Source: Murimonas intestini (GTDB taxonomy: Bacteria; Bacillota; Clostridia; Lachnospirales; Lachnospiraceae). Taken from it: a stretch of 64,000 nt of DNA. The position numbers and the translations under genes are program-made. The DNA lies in the NCBI GenBank assembly GCA_003148945.1, contig QGGY01000010.1, positions 62,001 to 126,000 of the forward strand, written 5' to 3'. The notes under the pieces were generated by a model, which saw only the letters and a list, made by a program, of their open reading frames with translations, was not told the DNA's origin and searched no databases. Shown piece after piece: positions 51,298-60,748 of the stretch (positions within the stretch are counted from its first letter, which is position 1; each line of letters opens with the position of its first letter).

Positions 51298-52174
51298 AAA
51301 TCAGGCAAATTTGATCATCAGGACAAAACAGGCGGAATCAGTGCTCCAGGATGTGGGCCTGCTGGTATTTCTGGGAGGAATACTGGCCGGAGCGCTTGTG
51401 ATCGCCGCATCTGAAGGAGATGCCAGGATAGAAAATGTGGTGATGTTCTTTGTGCTGGGAGCGGGCATCCTTCTGGCATCTTATAAAGCCAGGTACATAG
51501 CTGTCGTGCTGGGATCTGTACAGACTTTATTTTATACAGTCTACAAAATTTATCAGGCTGTTGCAAACGGTGTGGAGATTACATGGATGTCATATATATG
51601 GCTGGTACTTCCGCTTTTATGCATTGCCGCCATGCTGGTGTTTATGCAGACAACTTATAAGACTGAGGTAATGACGGAAATGCTGGAGGAGCAGCTCAGA
51701 AATATGGTCCTGGTGGACGTTGTGACAGGGCTGTATAACCTGAAAAGTATGTACATGGATTTGGAAAGACAGATGGCTTACAGCAGAAGGAATCAGCTTA
51801 AGCTGTCCCTGATGATCGTGGAGCTGCGGTATGTCCAGGAACTGCGGTCTATATTAAATGCCGGACAATTTGATGAACTGAAACGGAGGATGGCGGAGGC
51901 AATAGAAGATTCCGTCAGGCTGGAAGACCGTCTGTATGCCATTGATGCTTCCGGCTCCATCGGGATCATCTGTACATGTGACAGGGGCGGCACTGAAATT
52001 ATGAAAAGCAGGATATTGAAGAAGATGGGAGACAGGGAAACTTTTGAAGATATTCTGGACAGGGCGATCAAGGTGGAAATTAAGACAGGGTGTTTTGAAT
52101 ATGACGAAGAGAAGGTATCTAATGCGATTGAATTTAAGCAGAAGGCAGAAAATGAACTGCAGTACGATGTTTAA
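51281..52174 (+). CDS. Membrane protein with degenerate GGDEF domain
   Basis: This is a 297-aa protein with four predicted membrane segments (residues about 22-125), a short coiled coil and a C-terminal GGDEF fold beginning VDVVTGLYNLKSMYMDLERQM (parts: VVTGLYNLKS, DLERQM). Where an active diguanylate cyclase has RxGGDEF, this protein reads RLEDRLYAIDASGS, so cyclase activity is not expected. In PelD a comparable membrane plus degenerate GGDEF protein is the c-di-GMP receptor of a polysaccharide synthase. A sensor role here is an inference. ATG 51281 has GGAGG 6 nt upstream and overlaps the preceding gene. Confidence 0.75.
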   Translation: MKKKDENQANLIIRTKQAESVLQDVGLLVFLGGILAGALVIAASEGDARIENVVMFFVLGAGILLASYKARYIAVVLGSVQTLFYTVYKIYQAVANGVEITWMSYIWLVLPLLCIAAMLVFMQTTYKTEVMTEMLEEQLRNMVLVDVVTGLYNLKSMYMDLERQMAYSRRNQLKLSLMIVELRYVQELRSILNAGQFDELKRRMAEAIEDSVRLEDRLYAIDASGSIGIICTCDRGGTEIMKSRILKKMGDRETFEDILDRAIKVEIKTGCFEYDEEKVSNAIEFKQKAENELQYDV

Positions 52175-53726
52175 GAGGTTACCTGTACTGGCGGTGCTGC
52201 TGTGGCTGATATCAGCTGTGCTGGTACAGGCAGAGGAGGAGCGGGAGTATCTGCCGGCCGGTGAAGCTGAGATACTTCTTGTGCATAATGAATCCCCTTC
52301 AGATGATGAAGCGGAAGACATTGAATATATCAGCATGCTAGCCAATGCATTGAACAGGAGCCTTGATTTTGGAACACCAGAGCAGTGTGCGGATATTGTC
52401 TCCAAATACAGTTATATCATCTGCTATGGTCTGGATGAGGTTCCCGGGAAATTTATGGAAGAGTTAGGGGACTATGATGGCAGTCTGATGGTACTGGGCA
52501 GCGCCTTCATGGAAAAATATCTGACAGAGACAGGACAGGCAGCGTTTTGCGCAGGCAGGGAGACTCAGGAAAAGGGAAAGCTGGAATACTGCTTCTCCGA
52601 AGAGAACAGATTTGAAGAGCTTGTGGAGATCAGGGGCATGAGAAAATTTTTGGAAGAAGGCTACACAAATGGTGAGATTACAGCAGGAAATAAGTCCTAC
52701 CCATTTTGTTCCCAGGTGGGAAATGTAAGGTTTATACCTGTCACTGATTTTTCAGGAAGTCTTGCCAGGGCGGCCCTTATGCAGGAAATCGTACAGTGGA
52801 TGTGGCCCTATCTGGATTCTCCGCCGGATTATGCCCAGTATTTTGTACTTGACAAGGTTTATCCGTTTATGAGTGCAGAAAAATTAAAGGAGAGGGTTGA
52901 TATCCTGATTGAGTCGGGCATACCTTTTGTGATTTCTGTTATGCCGGTCTTGCAGAATACGGAATTTCCCTCCATGAAGCAATTCTGCCAGGTGCTGAGC
53001 TATGCCCAGGCAAACGGCGGAGCAGTTATCTTAAATGCGCCTGTGATACATAAAGCAGATACAGATATTGATGAACTTTATGAAAAGCTCACTGATATGA
53101 CTGTGGCATATACGGATTATGGAGTATATCCTCTTGGGATTGAAGTACCTTTAAGCTGGACAAATGATGAGACATATCTGAAAGTCCTGCAGAGATACAG
53201 GACGGTATTTGTCTGTGATGACGGCAGCAGCAGCGGATTTGACCTGGATTCCCATAAGAATTCTCTTTATTACAATTATCACCAGCTGGTACTGCCTCTG
53301 ATCGGGCTGGACAAGACTGGGACTTCCTATCTAAAATGTTACTCTTCTGCCCTGTATCTGGATTCCTGTGAAGAGACAGGGGTCCTGGAAGAAAAAATAA
53401 AAAACTGCAGGGAATCTTCAGTACCGTTTAAAAATCTGTGGGATATGAACCACAGTGTATGGGCGAATGATTTTTGGATGAATTATGAAGACCGTATCCT
53501 GAGCATCAATGGAAAGGAGGCTGTCATTGAATTTCAGCCGGAGGCATTTGATGAGGATTTTGATTATGGAAGGAATATCATACAGAGGATAACAGTCAGC
53601 CTTCAGAACCAGAATAAGATCCTGATGGTTTTAGTCGCGGCAATAGTAGTGATATTTGTATCATTTATTATATATGCAAGAAAGAGGAACAGAAGGAATT
53701 TTTTCTTTGATGATAAGAGAGAGTAG
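52152..53726 (+). CDS. DUF2334-type polysaccharide deacetylase-like protein, membrane anchored
   Basis: This 524-aa exported protein starts at 52152, 23 bp inside the previous gene, with GAAGG 6 nt upstream. The signal peptide is FKRLPVLAVLLWLISAVLVQA. The central part (about 230-430) has the NodB-like barrel pattern of DUF2334: LDKVYPF, PFVISVMPVLQN, NGGAVILNAPVIH. The usual H-x-H and Asp positions are only partly conserved (ILNAPVIH in place of LHGxxH), so activity is uncertain. One C-terminal span (ILMVLVAAIVVIFVSFIIYA) anchors it on the outer face. A deacetylase or glycan-binding role in exopolysaccharide maturation is likely from context. Confidence 0.75.
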   Translation: MNCSTMFKRLPVLAVLLWLISAVLVQAEEEREYLPAGEAEILLVHNESPSDDEAEDIEYISMLANALNRSLDFGTPEQCADIVSKYSYIICYGLDEVPGKFMEELGDYDGSLMVLGSAFMEKYLTETGQAAFCAGRETQEKGKLEYCFSEENRFEELVEIRGMRKFLEEGYTNGEITAGNKSYPFCSQVGNVRFIPVTDFSGSLARAALMQEIVQWMWPYLDSPPDYAQYFVLDKVYPFMSAEKLKERVDILIESGIPFVISVMPVLQNTEFPSMKQFCQVLSYAQANGGAVILNAPVIHKADTDIDELYEKLTDMTVAYTDYGVYPLGIEVPLSWTNDETYLKVLQRYRTVFVCDDGSSSGFDLDSHKNSLYYNYHQLVLPLIGLDKTGTSYLKCYSSALYLDSCEETGVLEEKIKNCRESSVPFKNLWDMNHSVWANDFWMNYEDRILSINGKEAVIEFQPEAFDEDFDYGRNIIQRITVSLQNQNKILMVLVAAIVVIFVSFIIYARKRNRRNFFFDDKRE

Positions 53727-53734
53727 GGAAGGAT

Positions 53735-55072
53735 ATGTCATTTATAGATTTATTATCACTTTTTGCAATTATTGCGATCTGGCTCTTAATGATCATGAAT
53801 GTGATCCTGTCAGTAGGAGGCTTTATCTACTATATGCAGGTAGGAAAAGGCGACGGCAGGATACCCCTGGAAAAATATCCAATGGTAAGCGTCCTTGTTC
53901 CTGCCCACAATGAGAGTATTGTCATTATGCGAACAGTCAGATCCCTGCTGAGATTTACTTATCCGAAAGAGCTTTATGAGATCATTGTGATCAATGATAA
54001 TTCAAATGATAATACGTCTGAAATGCTTAAAGGGCTTCAGAGGGAATTTCCGGGGCATAAGCTGATCGTTATCAACACAGGCCCTGAGGTGGGAGGAACA
54101 GGTAAATCAAATGCGCTGAACATTGGGTTTTCCATGGCAAGAGGTGAGGTGATCGCAATATATGATGCCGATAACACGCCGGAACCAGATGCATTGACAA
54201 TATTGGTGGAAAACCTGATGTCTGATGATAAGCTGGGGGCTGTCATAGGAAAATTCAGGACCAGGAATAAATATGCATCACTTCTCAGCCGTTTTGTGAA
54301 TATTGAGACACTGGCATATCAGTGCATGAATCAGGCGGGCAGGTATTTTTTCTTTAAGCTTTGTACGATACCCGGTACGAATTATGTAATACGCAGGAGC
54401 ATTATTGAAGAAATCGGAGGCTGGGACACCAAGGCGCTTTCGGAAGATACGGAGATCAGCTTCCGTCTGTACAGGATGGGATACTACATTAAGCAGATGC
54501 CGCTGGCGGTCACATGGGAGCAGGAACCTCATCTGATGAAAGTTTGGTTCAAACAGAGGACAAGATGGGCCAAAGGCAATATCTACGTGCTGCTGAAAAA
54601 TTTCAGATATGGCTTTGACAAAACTGCCGGCCCCATGAGACTTGATGTCTTCTATTACACGATCGTATATGTACTGATGCTGTCTTCACTGATCATATCA
54701 GACATTATATTTTTCAGCGGCATACTGGGGTTTGTCCATATTACGCTGGGAGGATTTTCCTCTTTACTGTGGGGGATGGCTATCCTTGTTTTTGTAGTAA
54801 ATATTATGCTCACCCTTGTAACAGAAAAAAATGAATTTTCACTGGAGTCGGTGATCCTGTCATTTTTAATGCTTTTTACATATGCAAAGCTTTGGGTATT
54901 TGTAGTGCTCAAGGCGGTCTGGCTGAGTATCACAGATCAGGTATTCCATAAAGAAGTGATGTGGGACAAGACAGTGAGGTATGTGGAGATGGCAGCGTCA
55001 AAGGAAGATGACCAGGACATGGAAGATTTTTTGGATAAGAAATCAAGGAGGAAGAAAAATGGCAAGAAGTAA
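53735..55072 (+). CDS. Family 2 glycosyltransferase, BcsA/CcsA-like polysaccharide synthase
   Basis: This 445-aa membrane synthase should polymerise a beta-linked glucan (or related) chain from a UDP-sugar and extrude it. Catalytic motifs are in order: D88 (INDNSND), the DxD at D144-D146 (YDADN), ED at E237-D238 (LSEDTE) and QRTRW at 274-278. One or two N-terminal spans and about four C-terminal spans surround the catalytic domain. There is no C-terminal PilZ domain, unlike proteobacterial BcsA, so c-di-GMP control, if any, must come through another subunit. The start follows GGGAAGG. The gene overlaps the BcsB-like gene by 14 bp. Confidence 0.9.
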   Translation: MSFIDLLSLFAIIAIWLLMIMNVILSVGGFIYYMQVGKGDGRIPLEKYPMVSVLVPAHNESIVIMRTVRSLLRFTYPKELYEIIVINDNSNDNTSEMLKGLQREFPGHKLIVINTGPEVGGTGKSNALNIGFSMARGEVIAIYDADNTPEPDALTILVENLMSDDKLGAVIGKFRTRNKYASLLSRFVNIETLAYQCMNQAGRYFFFKLCTIPGTNYVIRRSIIEEIGGWDTKALSEDTEISFRLYRMGYYIKQMPLAVTWEQEPHLMKVWFKQRTRWAKGNIYVLLKNFRYGFDKTAGPMRLDVFYYTIVYVLMLSSLIISDIIFFSGILGFVHITLGGFSSLLWGMAILVFVVNIMLTLVTEKNEFSLESVILSFLMLFTYAKLWVFVVLKAVWLSITDQVFHKEVMWDKTVRYVEMAASKEDDQDMEDFLDKKSRRKKNGKK

Positions 55073-57266
55073 AAGCGGTTTCGCCATAGCAGCAGTGCTT
55101 TTCCTTTTATCAGTAATACTGGTATCGGGAAGAGATGTATATGCGGCAGCCCAGGATACGCCCACAAAGGAAGAGGCGCTGGGGGATATTATGGATTCAG
55201 ATCCGGAGGATGCTTTAGAGGCGAACACTAAGGAACCCGATGTGAGCGCTGAAAACCATAAGGATTTTGAATACAGCGATGATATTGTTCTGAGCGGTAT
55301 ATTTCAGACGAACACTTATTATTTCCAGGTCCCGGATTACTGGGACAGCGAATACGCATATGCCAGGATACAGGTAGAACTTAGCCAGATGATACAGGAC
55401 GTCCCGGCTTCCCTGACGTTTATGGTCAACAATGTCCCTGTCACTTCTTATAAAATGGATTACCAAAATGGGAAGACACAGACGCTGTATGTGGAGATCC
55501 CCATTGAAATGATAAAGGAAGGCTATAACAGCTTCGATGTGACAGGGTATGCCAGGATCTATGATGAGGAAGGATGTATTGATGATTTTTCAGGGGCTAA
55601 CTGGATAAGCATCCGCAAGGAATCTTTTATTCAGGTAGGATATAGCTTAAAGGATCATGATCAGATGATATCTTACTATCCGTACCCGTTTATATCTACA
55701 GTTGATGAGTCGGGAAGTTTGGCATATATTGCCGTATCTGACGCAAAAGATGAGAAAGAGCTGGAAGCGGCGCTGATGGTGAGGGCCGGTCTGGGAAGCA
55801 GGACTGATATGGAGGATGATATTTCACTCGTCACTTATTCTTCGCTTCCGTGGGATGAGGGAAATAAAATCATCATATCACTTTTTGACAGCCTGGACGG
55901 GGAACTGAAGCAGGCTGTGCAGGAAGGGCTGAATGGCAGAGATCTGAAAGAGCAGGCGATGGTGAAATTCATGGCGGATAAAAACGGCAATCCGCTTCTA
56001 CTCATCACATCGGAAGACGGTGACTGCCTTGTGGAGGCAGTCACCATGCTGCTGGATGAAGAACGTGTGTCACAGGAAAAAACAAGCCAGACATTTGTTA
56101 AAAAGGGGAGTGCGCAGATCATCAGGGAATCTTCGGCAAAGAGTGATATGATAGCCGGCAGGTATACGCTGGATGCACTGACTGAAGAAGGATTGAATTT
56201 TATAGGGCCATTTCATCAGACAGCTGATATTTATCTGCCGTTTTCAGGCGGATATGTGCTGGCGGATTCAGGAAAAGTAGTGCTGAAATTCCGCTATAGT
56301 GAGAATCTGGATTTCCGCCGTTCTATGGTGACTGTTTATTGGGGAGACGTGCCGGTTGCCAGCAAGAAACTGACGCAAGAGAACGCGGACGGCGATGAAC
56401 TTTCCTTTACTATGCCCGAAGATGTGATTGGCACATATGCCGGCAAGATATCAGTGGCATTTGATCTGGAACTGCCGGAACTGTTCTGTACTCCAAGGAT
56501 GGACCAGATGCCGTGGGCGTATGTGACAGAGGATTCTGTTTTCTATCTTCCTGTCGGTGTGGAAAGTAATTATTCATTATCCACCAGGCCGTATCCTTTT
56601 GAGATATCCTCTATGTTTAATGATCTTCTTGTTGTGATCCCGGATGAGATAACAGAGGAGGAATTAGATACATTAGGCCATATCATAGCTCTGTATGGGG
56701 AAAGCATCACTCCATATGGGGATATACAGGTAAAAAGGGCAGGGGAATTAGGTACCGGGGAGGAGAAATCCCATAACATCATTACAGTTGGAAATTACAA
56801 TGATAACAGTCTTATACAGGAACTCAACGGTCAGCTGTATTTTAAATACAATGAAGATGGGACAGCTTTCCAAAGTAATGGCCGGCTGGTGCTTTCAGAT
56901 GATTATGCCGGGAAGATAGCTTCTCTGCAGCTGCTCTATTCACCGTATGCGGACAACAAGGCCATACTTGTGGCAGGGGCATTAAATGATGAGACCTTGT
57001 CAAATATAAAATCCTTTATCAGTAAAGATGAAAATGTGTGGAAGCTGGAAAAGGATACAGTGCTTATAGATGATGAACTGGAAATCAAGACATTTGAAAT
57101 GGCAGCTGTTGAAAAGAACAGAAAGCAGCCTGTTCTGAAGACGATTTTTGAGAATAACAGGGATTCTGTGATTTTCGCTGTTGCAGCCACATCTGTTATG
57201 CTTCTGCTTCTGCTGGCAGTAGTCTTAATACTCATACGTATATACTGGAGGCAGAGAAAGAAATAG
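55059..57266 (+). CDS. BcsB-like cellulose synthase partner subunit
   Basis: This 735-aa exported protein starts at 55059, with AAGGAGG 6-7 nt upstream. The signal peptide is GFAIAAVLFLLSVILVSG. The body has two similar jelly-roll/flavodoxin-like halves, as in BcsB (YYFQVPDYWDSEYAYARIQVE and DIYLPFSGGYVLADSGKVVLKF, each in part). A single C-terminal span (VMLLLLLAVVLILIRIYW) would insert next to the synthase, as the BcsB anchor does. In Gram-positives it stands outside the membrane and guides the nascent chain. The order GT2 then BcsB-like matches the clostridial ccsAB arrangement. Confidence 0.85.
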   Translation: MARSKSGFAIAAVLFLLSVILVSGRDVYAAAQDTPTKEEALGDIMDSDPEDALEANTKEPDVSAENHKDFEYSDDIVLSGIFQTNTYYFQVPDYWDSEYAYARIQVELSQMIQDVPASLTFMVNNVPVTSYKMDYQNGKTQTLYVEIPIEMIKEGYNSFDVTGYARIYDEEGCIDDFSGANWISIRKESFIQVGYSLKDHDQMISYYPYPFISTVDESGSLAYIAVSDAKDEKELEAALMVRAGLGSRTDMEDDISLVTYSSLPWDEGNKIIISLFDSLDGELKQAVQEGLNGRDLKEQAMVKFMADKNGNPLLLITSEDGDCLVEAVTMLLDEERVSQEKTSQTFVKKGSAQIIRESSAKSDMIAGRYTLDALTEEGLNFIGPFHQTADIYLPFSGGYVLADSGKVVLKFRYSENLDFRRSMVTVYWGDVPVASKKLTQENADGDELSFTMPEDVIGTYAGKISVAFDLELPELFCTPRMDQMPWAYVTEDSVFYLPVGVESNYSLSTRPYPFEISSMFNDLLVVIPDEITEEELDTLGHIIALYGESITPYGDIQVKRAGELGTGEEKSHNIITVGNYNDNSLIQELNGQLYFKYNEDGTAFQSNGRLVLSDDYAGKIASLQLLYSPYADNKAILVAGALNDETLSNIKSFISKDENVWKLEKDTVLIDDELEIKTFEMAAVEKNRKQPVLKTIFENNRDSVIFAVAATSVMLLLLLAVVLILIRIYWRQRKK

Positions 57267-57304
57267 CATACACCAAGCTAAAAGTAAGAAAGGTCAGGTT
57301 GCAT

Positions 57305-59116
57305 ATGGAACCCAGAAAAAATGTATTCAGCTATTTTGTGATCATCCTTTATATAACGGCGGTATTATACACCTTGATCAGCGGAGTGACTGCGCTGGGG
57401 GAAGGGCAGGAATATCCCTATCTGCTCCAGGGGGTATTTCTTGTGATGCTTCTGGCAGTGTGGCTGGCCCTGAACGGGATCACGGGGATGCTGGCCAGAT
57501 TTGATATAGGTAACCGCCTGAAAGCCAGGGAGCAGGTTCTTAAATATGCGGAGGCGGCTGTAGTAATTCTTGTGCTGGCGGCGGGGTTTATCATCCGTAT
57601 AAGATATCTGCAGTCAATGCCTATGGAGCCGGAATCAGATTATAAGACTTATTATGAGATTGCTGATTTGATAAACAGAGGGACTTTGTTAAAGGAAGGG
57701 CCGGGATACTGTGACTATATAGCTATGTTTCCACATGTGTTCGGCTATCCGTATGTGCTGGCAGTTTTATTCAGGATATTCGGGACAAGTGTACAGACCG
57801 CCCAGTATTTTAATGTGGTTCTGGCCATGGGTACTGTATTTCTGGCATACAGGACAGGAAAAGCTGCGGGAGGAAGGATATGCGGTTTGTCTGCCCTTTT
57901 CCTGACAGCATTCTGGCCGTCTCAGATCCTTTACATCAATATGGTTGCAAGTGAATATTTATTTTCATTTTTGCTCATGCTGTGTCTTTATCTTTTTGTG
58001 AAAACAATAAAAGAATATCCGCCTGATACAAAGAAGCCCGTGAGAGGCGTACTCCTGCACTTTGCAATTGGGGTATTGCTGGCTGTGACGGCAGCGGTCC
58101 GCCCCATGGCGCTGATCCTTCTGATAACGATCGTGATCTGCATACTTCCGCAGAAAATGCGCCTTCCGGTAAAATTGCCCAGCGATCAGCCACTGTCACT
58201 TCGGATACTGGGAAAAGGGTGGATGAGATGCCTTGTTATTGTTATTACATATTTCTGTGTCTCTAATTTCTTTTCCATGGGTATTTCTTATACCATAGAT
58301 CAGAAGACCGCCTCCGGGACGTCCTCCTTTGGCTATAACCTCCTGGTCGGATTGAATGAAGAGTCATATGGAGGCTGGAACCAGGAAGATGCTGATTATC
58401 TGTATGGCGCCATGGAACAGACGGGCAGCGCCACCCAGGCCCATATAGCCTGCCGGGACCTGGCTCTGGAAAGGCTTAAAAACCCAAAGGGAATATTTAA
58501 CCTTTTCGTACATAAATTCCAGGCATTGTGGGCTAATGATGACTATGGGAGCACCTGGAATATTTTATTTATGGACCAGCAGGGAACACTCACCCCTGCC
58601 CGGGAAAAATTTCTCTATGGAGTCCGTGATATAAGCAACTTATTTTATTTAACATTAGTGGCGCTGGCCGGGGTAGAAGGGATATTTTTGTGGAAGCGGG
58701 GAAACGGCATCACTTTTCCGTTCATCCTGATCTTTGTGGGAACTGCGGGGATGCATCTGTTTGTTGAGAGCCAGAACCGTTATCACTATCACGCGCTGTT
58801 TATGTTTGTGCTGCTGGCAGGATTTACGATAAAAGAAGTCTATGAAATGAACCGCTGCAAAGTGCTGGCTTCCCGGGAAGAAAAGGAACGCTGTCTTCTG
58901 GAAAAGCAGGAAGATGAGAAAAAGATGGAAGTTCTCTTAAATGAGGAAGAGGAATTGAAAAAGCGCAGGGAAGAAGCTATGAGATGCGGTTTTGATATGA
59001 TGGATGCATTGAAAAAGGGATATGTCACTGTCAGCGTATCTGAGGCATATGAAAAGGATGGGACGCCTGACCCGTCAGAGCCGGATAAGGAAAAGGAAGA
59101 TGGACAAAAAGGTTAG
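57305..59116 (+). CDS. GT-C/PMT-like membrane glycosyltransferase
   Basis: This 603-aa protein has about eleven membrane segments and a cytosolic, charged coiled-coil tail (about 515-603, EEKERCLLEKQEDEKKMEVL). The first external loop carries the acidic pair EPESDYKTYYEIA, as in GT39/ArnT-type transferases, where Asp or Glu is catalytic with a lipid-phosphate sugar donor. The start is ATG 57305 or the in-frame TTG at 57299. AAAGG lies nearer the TTG, so this is undecided. It may decorate the exopolysaccharide or a lipid-linked acceptor. Confidence 0.75.
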   Translation: MEPRKNVFSYFVIILYITAVLYTLISGVTALGEGQEYPYLLQGVFLVMLLAVWLALNGITGMLARFDIGNRLKAREQVLKYAEAAVVILVLAAGFIIRIRYLQSMPMEPESDYKTYYEIADLINRGTLLKEGPGYCDYIAMFPHVFGYPYVLAVLFRIFGTSVQTAQYFNVVLAMGTVFLAYRTGKAAGGRICGLSALFLTAFWPSQILYINMVASEYLFSFLLMLCLYLFVKTIKEYPPDTKKPVRGVLLHFAIGVLLAVTAAVRPMALILLITIVICILPQKMRLPVKLPSDQPLSLRILGKGWMRCLVIVITYFCVSNFFSMGISYTIDQKTASGTSSFGYNLLVGLNEESYGGWNQEDADYLYGAMEQTGSATQAHIACRDLALERLKNPKGIFNLFVHKFQALWANDDYGSTWNILFMDQQGTLTPAREKFLYGVRDISNLFYLTLVALAGVEGIFLWKRGNGITFPFILIFVGTAGMHLFVESQNRYHYHALFMFVLLAGFTIKEVYEMNRCKVLASREEKERCLLEKQEDEKKMEVLLNEEEELKKRREEAMRCGFDMMDALKKGYVTVSVSEAYEKDGTPDPSEPDKEKEDGQKG

Positions 59117-60737
59117 ATCAGCGGAAAAAATATGTATAGCAGCCATTATTGTTTTAGCAGTTATTGCGCTTGCATGTATTGCCATTTTACTTACAGGCAG
59201 AGAAGAACAGCCCACAGAGACGGAGAAAACAGTACAGAAAGAGACAGAAGGGGAAAAGAAACTGACAGAGGAGAATGATTTTCTGCCTTCTGGTGTACTG
59301 TACGGGGAAAGATTGCCGGTCACTGAATTCACAGATGGGACGGGAGAAAAGAAAGAGCTGTCAGAATACCAGGGGAAAATGCTTGTTATAGCTTTCTGGG
59401 GGAGCTGGTGCAAATATTGTGAGCAGTTCCTGGAGCATTCTGAAGAATTCAGGGAACTGCTTGAGGAGCGAAAAGATACAAATATGGTATTGATCGATAA
59501 ACTGGACCAGGATAAAGGTGAGAGCAGAGAAAAAGTCCGGGCCCTGCTGAGTGAGAAAAAGGTTGGGCTTGAGTGTCTGTATGACGAAGGGCTGAAAGCT
59601 TATAAGGCATATGGAGTTAAAAGAATTCCCACTGTGATCGTGCTGGATGATGAGGGTATCGTGAGATATGCAGCAGCAGATGTGCCAGAGAGCAGGGAAG
59701 CTCTGGATTCAGTACTGGATTATGTAAAATATGGGGGGAGTGAAGCAGCAGAAAAGTTTATAGCCAGCCAATTGTCCGGGAGCGAAGGCGGAATCTATAC
59801 AAATTACAAGGGAAAATCAGGTACTCACCCCACAGGACATGATGTCCTGAGTGAATCCCAGGGGCTGATGATGGAATATGCTGTCTTAGCGGATGATCAG
59901 GGAGCTTTTGACAGGGCGTATGATTTTCTGAAAGCAAATATGTATGAACAGGGGATATTTTCGTGGTATGTGACTGCAGATGGAAAAAAGGCAGGAGCGA
60001 ATGCGCTGCTGGATGATCTGAGGATCTGCAGGACACTGTGCATGGCAGAAGAGCAGTGGGGAGGCTACATCAAAGAGGCAGAAGAGCTGGCGGATGCCAT
60101 ACTTAAATACAATGTGTACGGGGACAGCATGAGCAGTTTTTATGATTTTTCCCAGGAAAGCCCGGGGAGTGTTATCTCCCTGTGTTATGGGGAATTGGAT
60201 GCTCTGGGGAGGCTTCAGGAGCAGAATAATAAATGGGGGGAGCTTAAGGATAGGATGGCTGCTATTGTGCAGGACGGATATATCGGTGATGGATTTCCTC
60301 TGTATTTTTCCAGCTATGACTATGACAAAAAGAAATACAGCCAGGACAGCATAAATACAGCTGAGGCACTGATGACCCTGTATCATCTGGCAAAAGCCGG
60401 GCTTTTAAAGGAGACTTCGGAGGAATGGCTCCTGGAACAGCTGGAAGGAGACGGGCTGGCTGCCAGATACAATGTGGATGGTACAGTGGTCCCGGGATAT
60501 GACTATGAAACGACAGCTGTCTACGCAATTGCAGGGCTGATTGGATATGAAAGCGGGAATGCCGGGATATATACAAGAGCGCTGCAGAAAATAGAGCAGA
60601 ACCGGGTATGGGATACAGGAAGCAGTTTTTATGGAAGCTTTATGAACCAGGAAGCCGGTGACGATGTTATCGCATTTGACCAGTTAATGCCATTGATTTT
60701 ATATGGATATTCTAAAGACGTATTATTCGGAAGCTAA
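59100..60737 (+). CDS. Membrane-anchored thioredoxin-GH8 fusion (BcsZ-like hydrolase)
   Basis: This is a 545-aa protein with an N-terminal span (ICIAAIIVLAVIALACIAILL) as anchor. Residues about 62-210 form a TlpA-like thioredoxin domain with the active pair C104-KY-C107 (FWGSWCKYC) and cis-Pro P177. Residues about 225-540 have the alpha/alpha-barrel pattern of glycoside hydrolase family 8: the acid glutamate E252 in VLSESQGLMMEYAV, and the DDLR stretch (D305, D306) in NALLDDLRICRTL where GH8 has its conserved Asp. BcsZ and CcsZ are the hydrolases of cellulose loci, but a thioredoxin fusion is unusual. It overlaps the preceding gene by 17 bp. Confidence 0.8.
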   Translation: MDKKVRSAEKICIAAIIVLAVIALACIAILLTGREEQPTETEKTVQKETEGEKKLTEENDFLPSGVLYGERLPVTEFTDGTGEKKELSEYQGKMLVIAFWGSWCKYCEQFLEHSEEFRELLEERKDTNMVLIDKLDQDKGESREKVRALLSEKKVGLECLYDEGLKAYKAYGVKRIPTVIVLDDEGIVRYAAADVPESREALDSVLDYVKYGGSEAAEKFIASQLSGSEGGIYTNYKGKSGTHPTGHDVLSESQGLMMEYAVLADDQGAFDRAYDFLKANMYEQGIFSWYVTADGKKAGANALLDDLRICRTLCMAEEQWGGYIKEAEELADAILKYNVYGDSMSSFYDFSQESPGSVISLCYGELDALGRLQEQNNKWGELKDRMAAIVQDGYIGDGFPLYFSSYDYDKKKYSQDSINTAEALMTLYHLAKAGLLKETSEEWLLEQLEGDGLAARYNVDGTVVPGYDYETTAVYAIAGLIGYESGNAGIYTRALQKIEQNRVWDTGSSFYGSFMNQEAGDDVIAFDQLMPLILYGYSKDVLFGS

Positions 60738-60748
60738 GGAGGGGGCAT

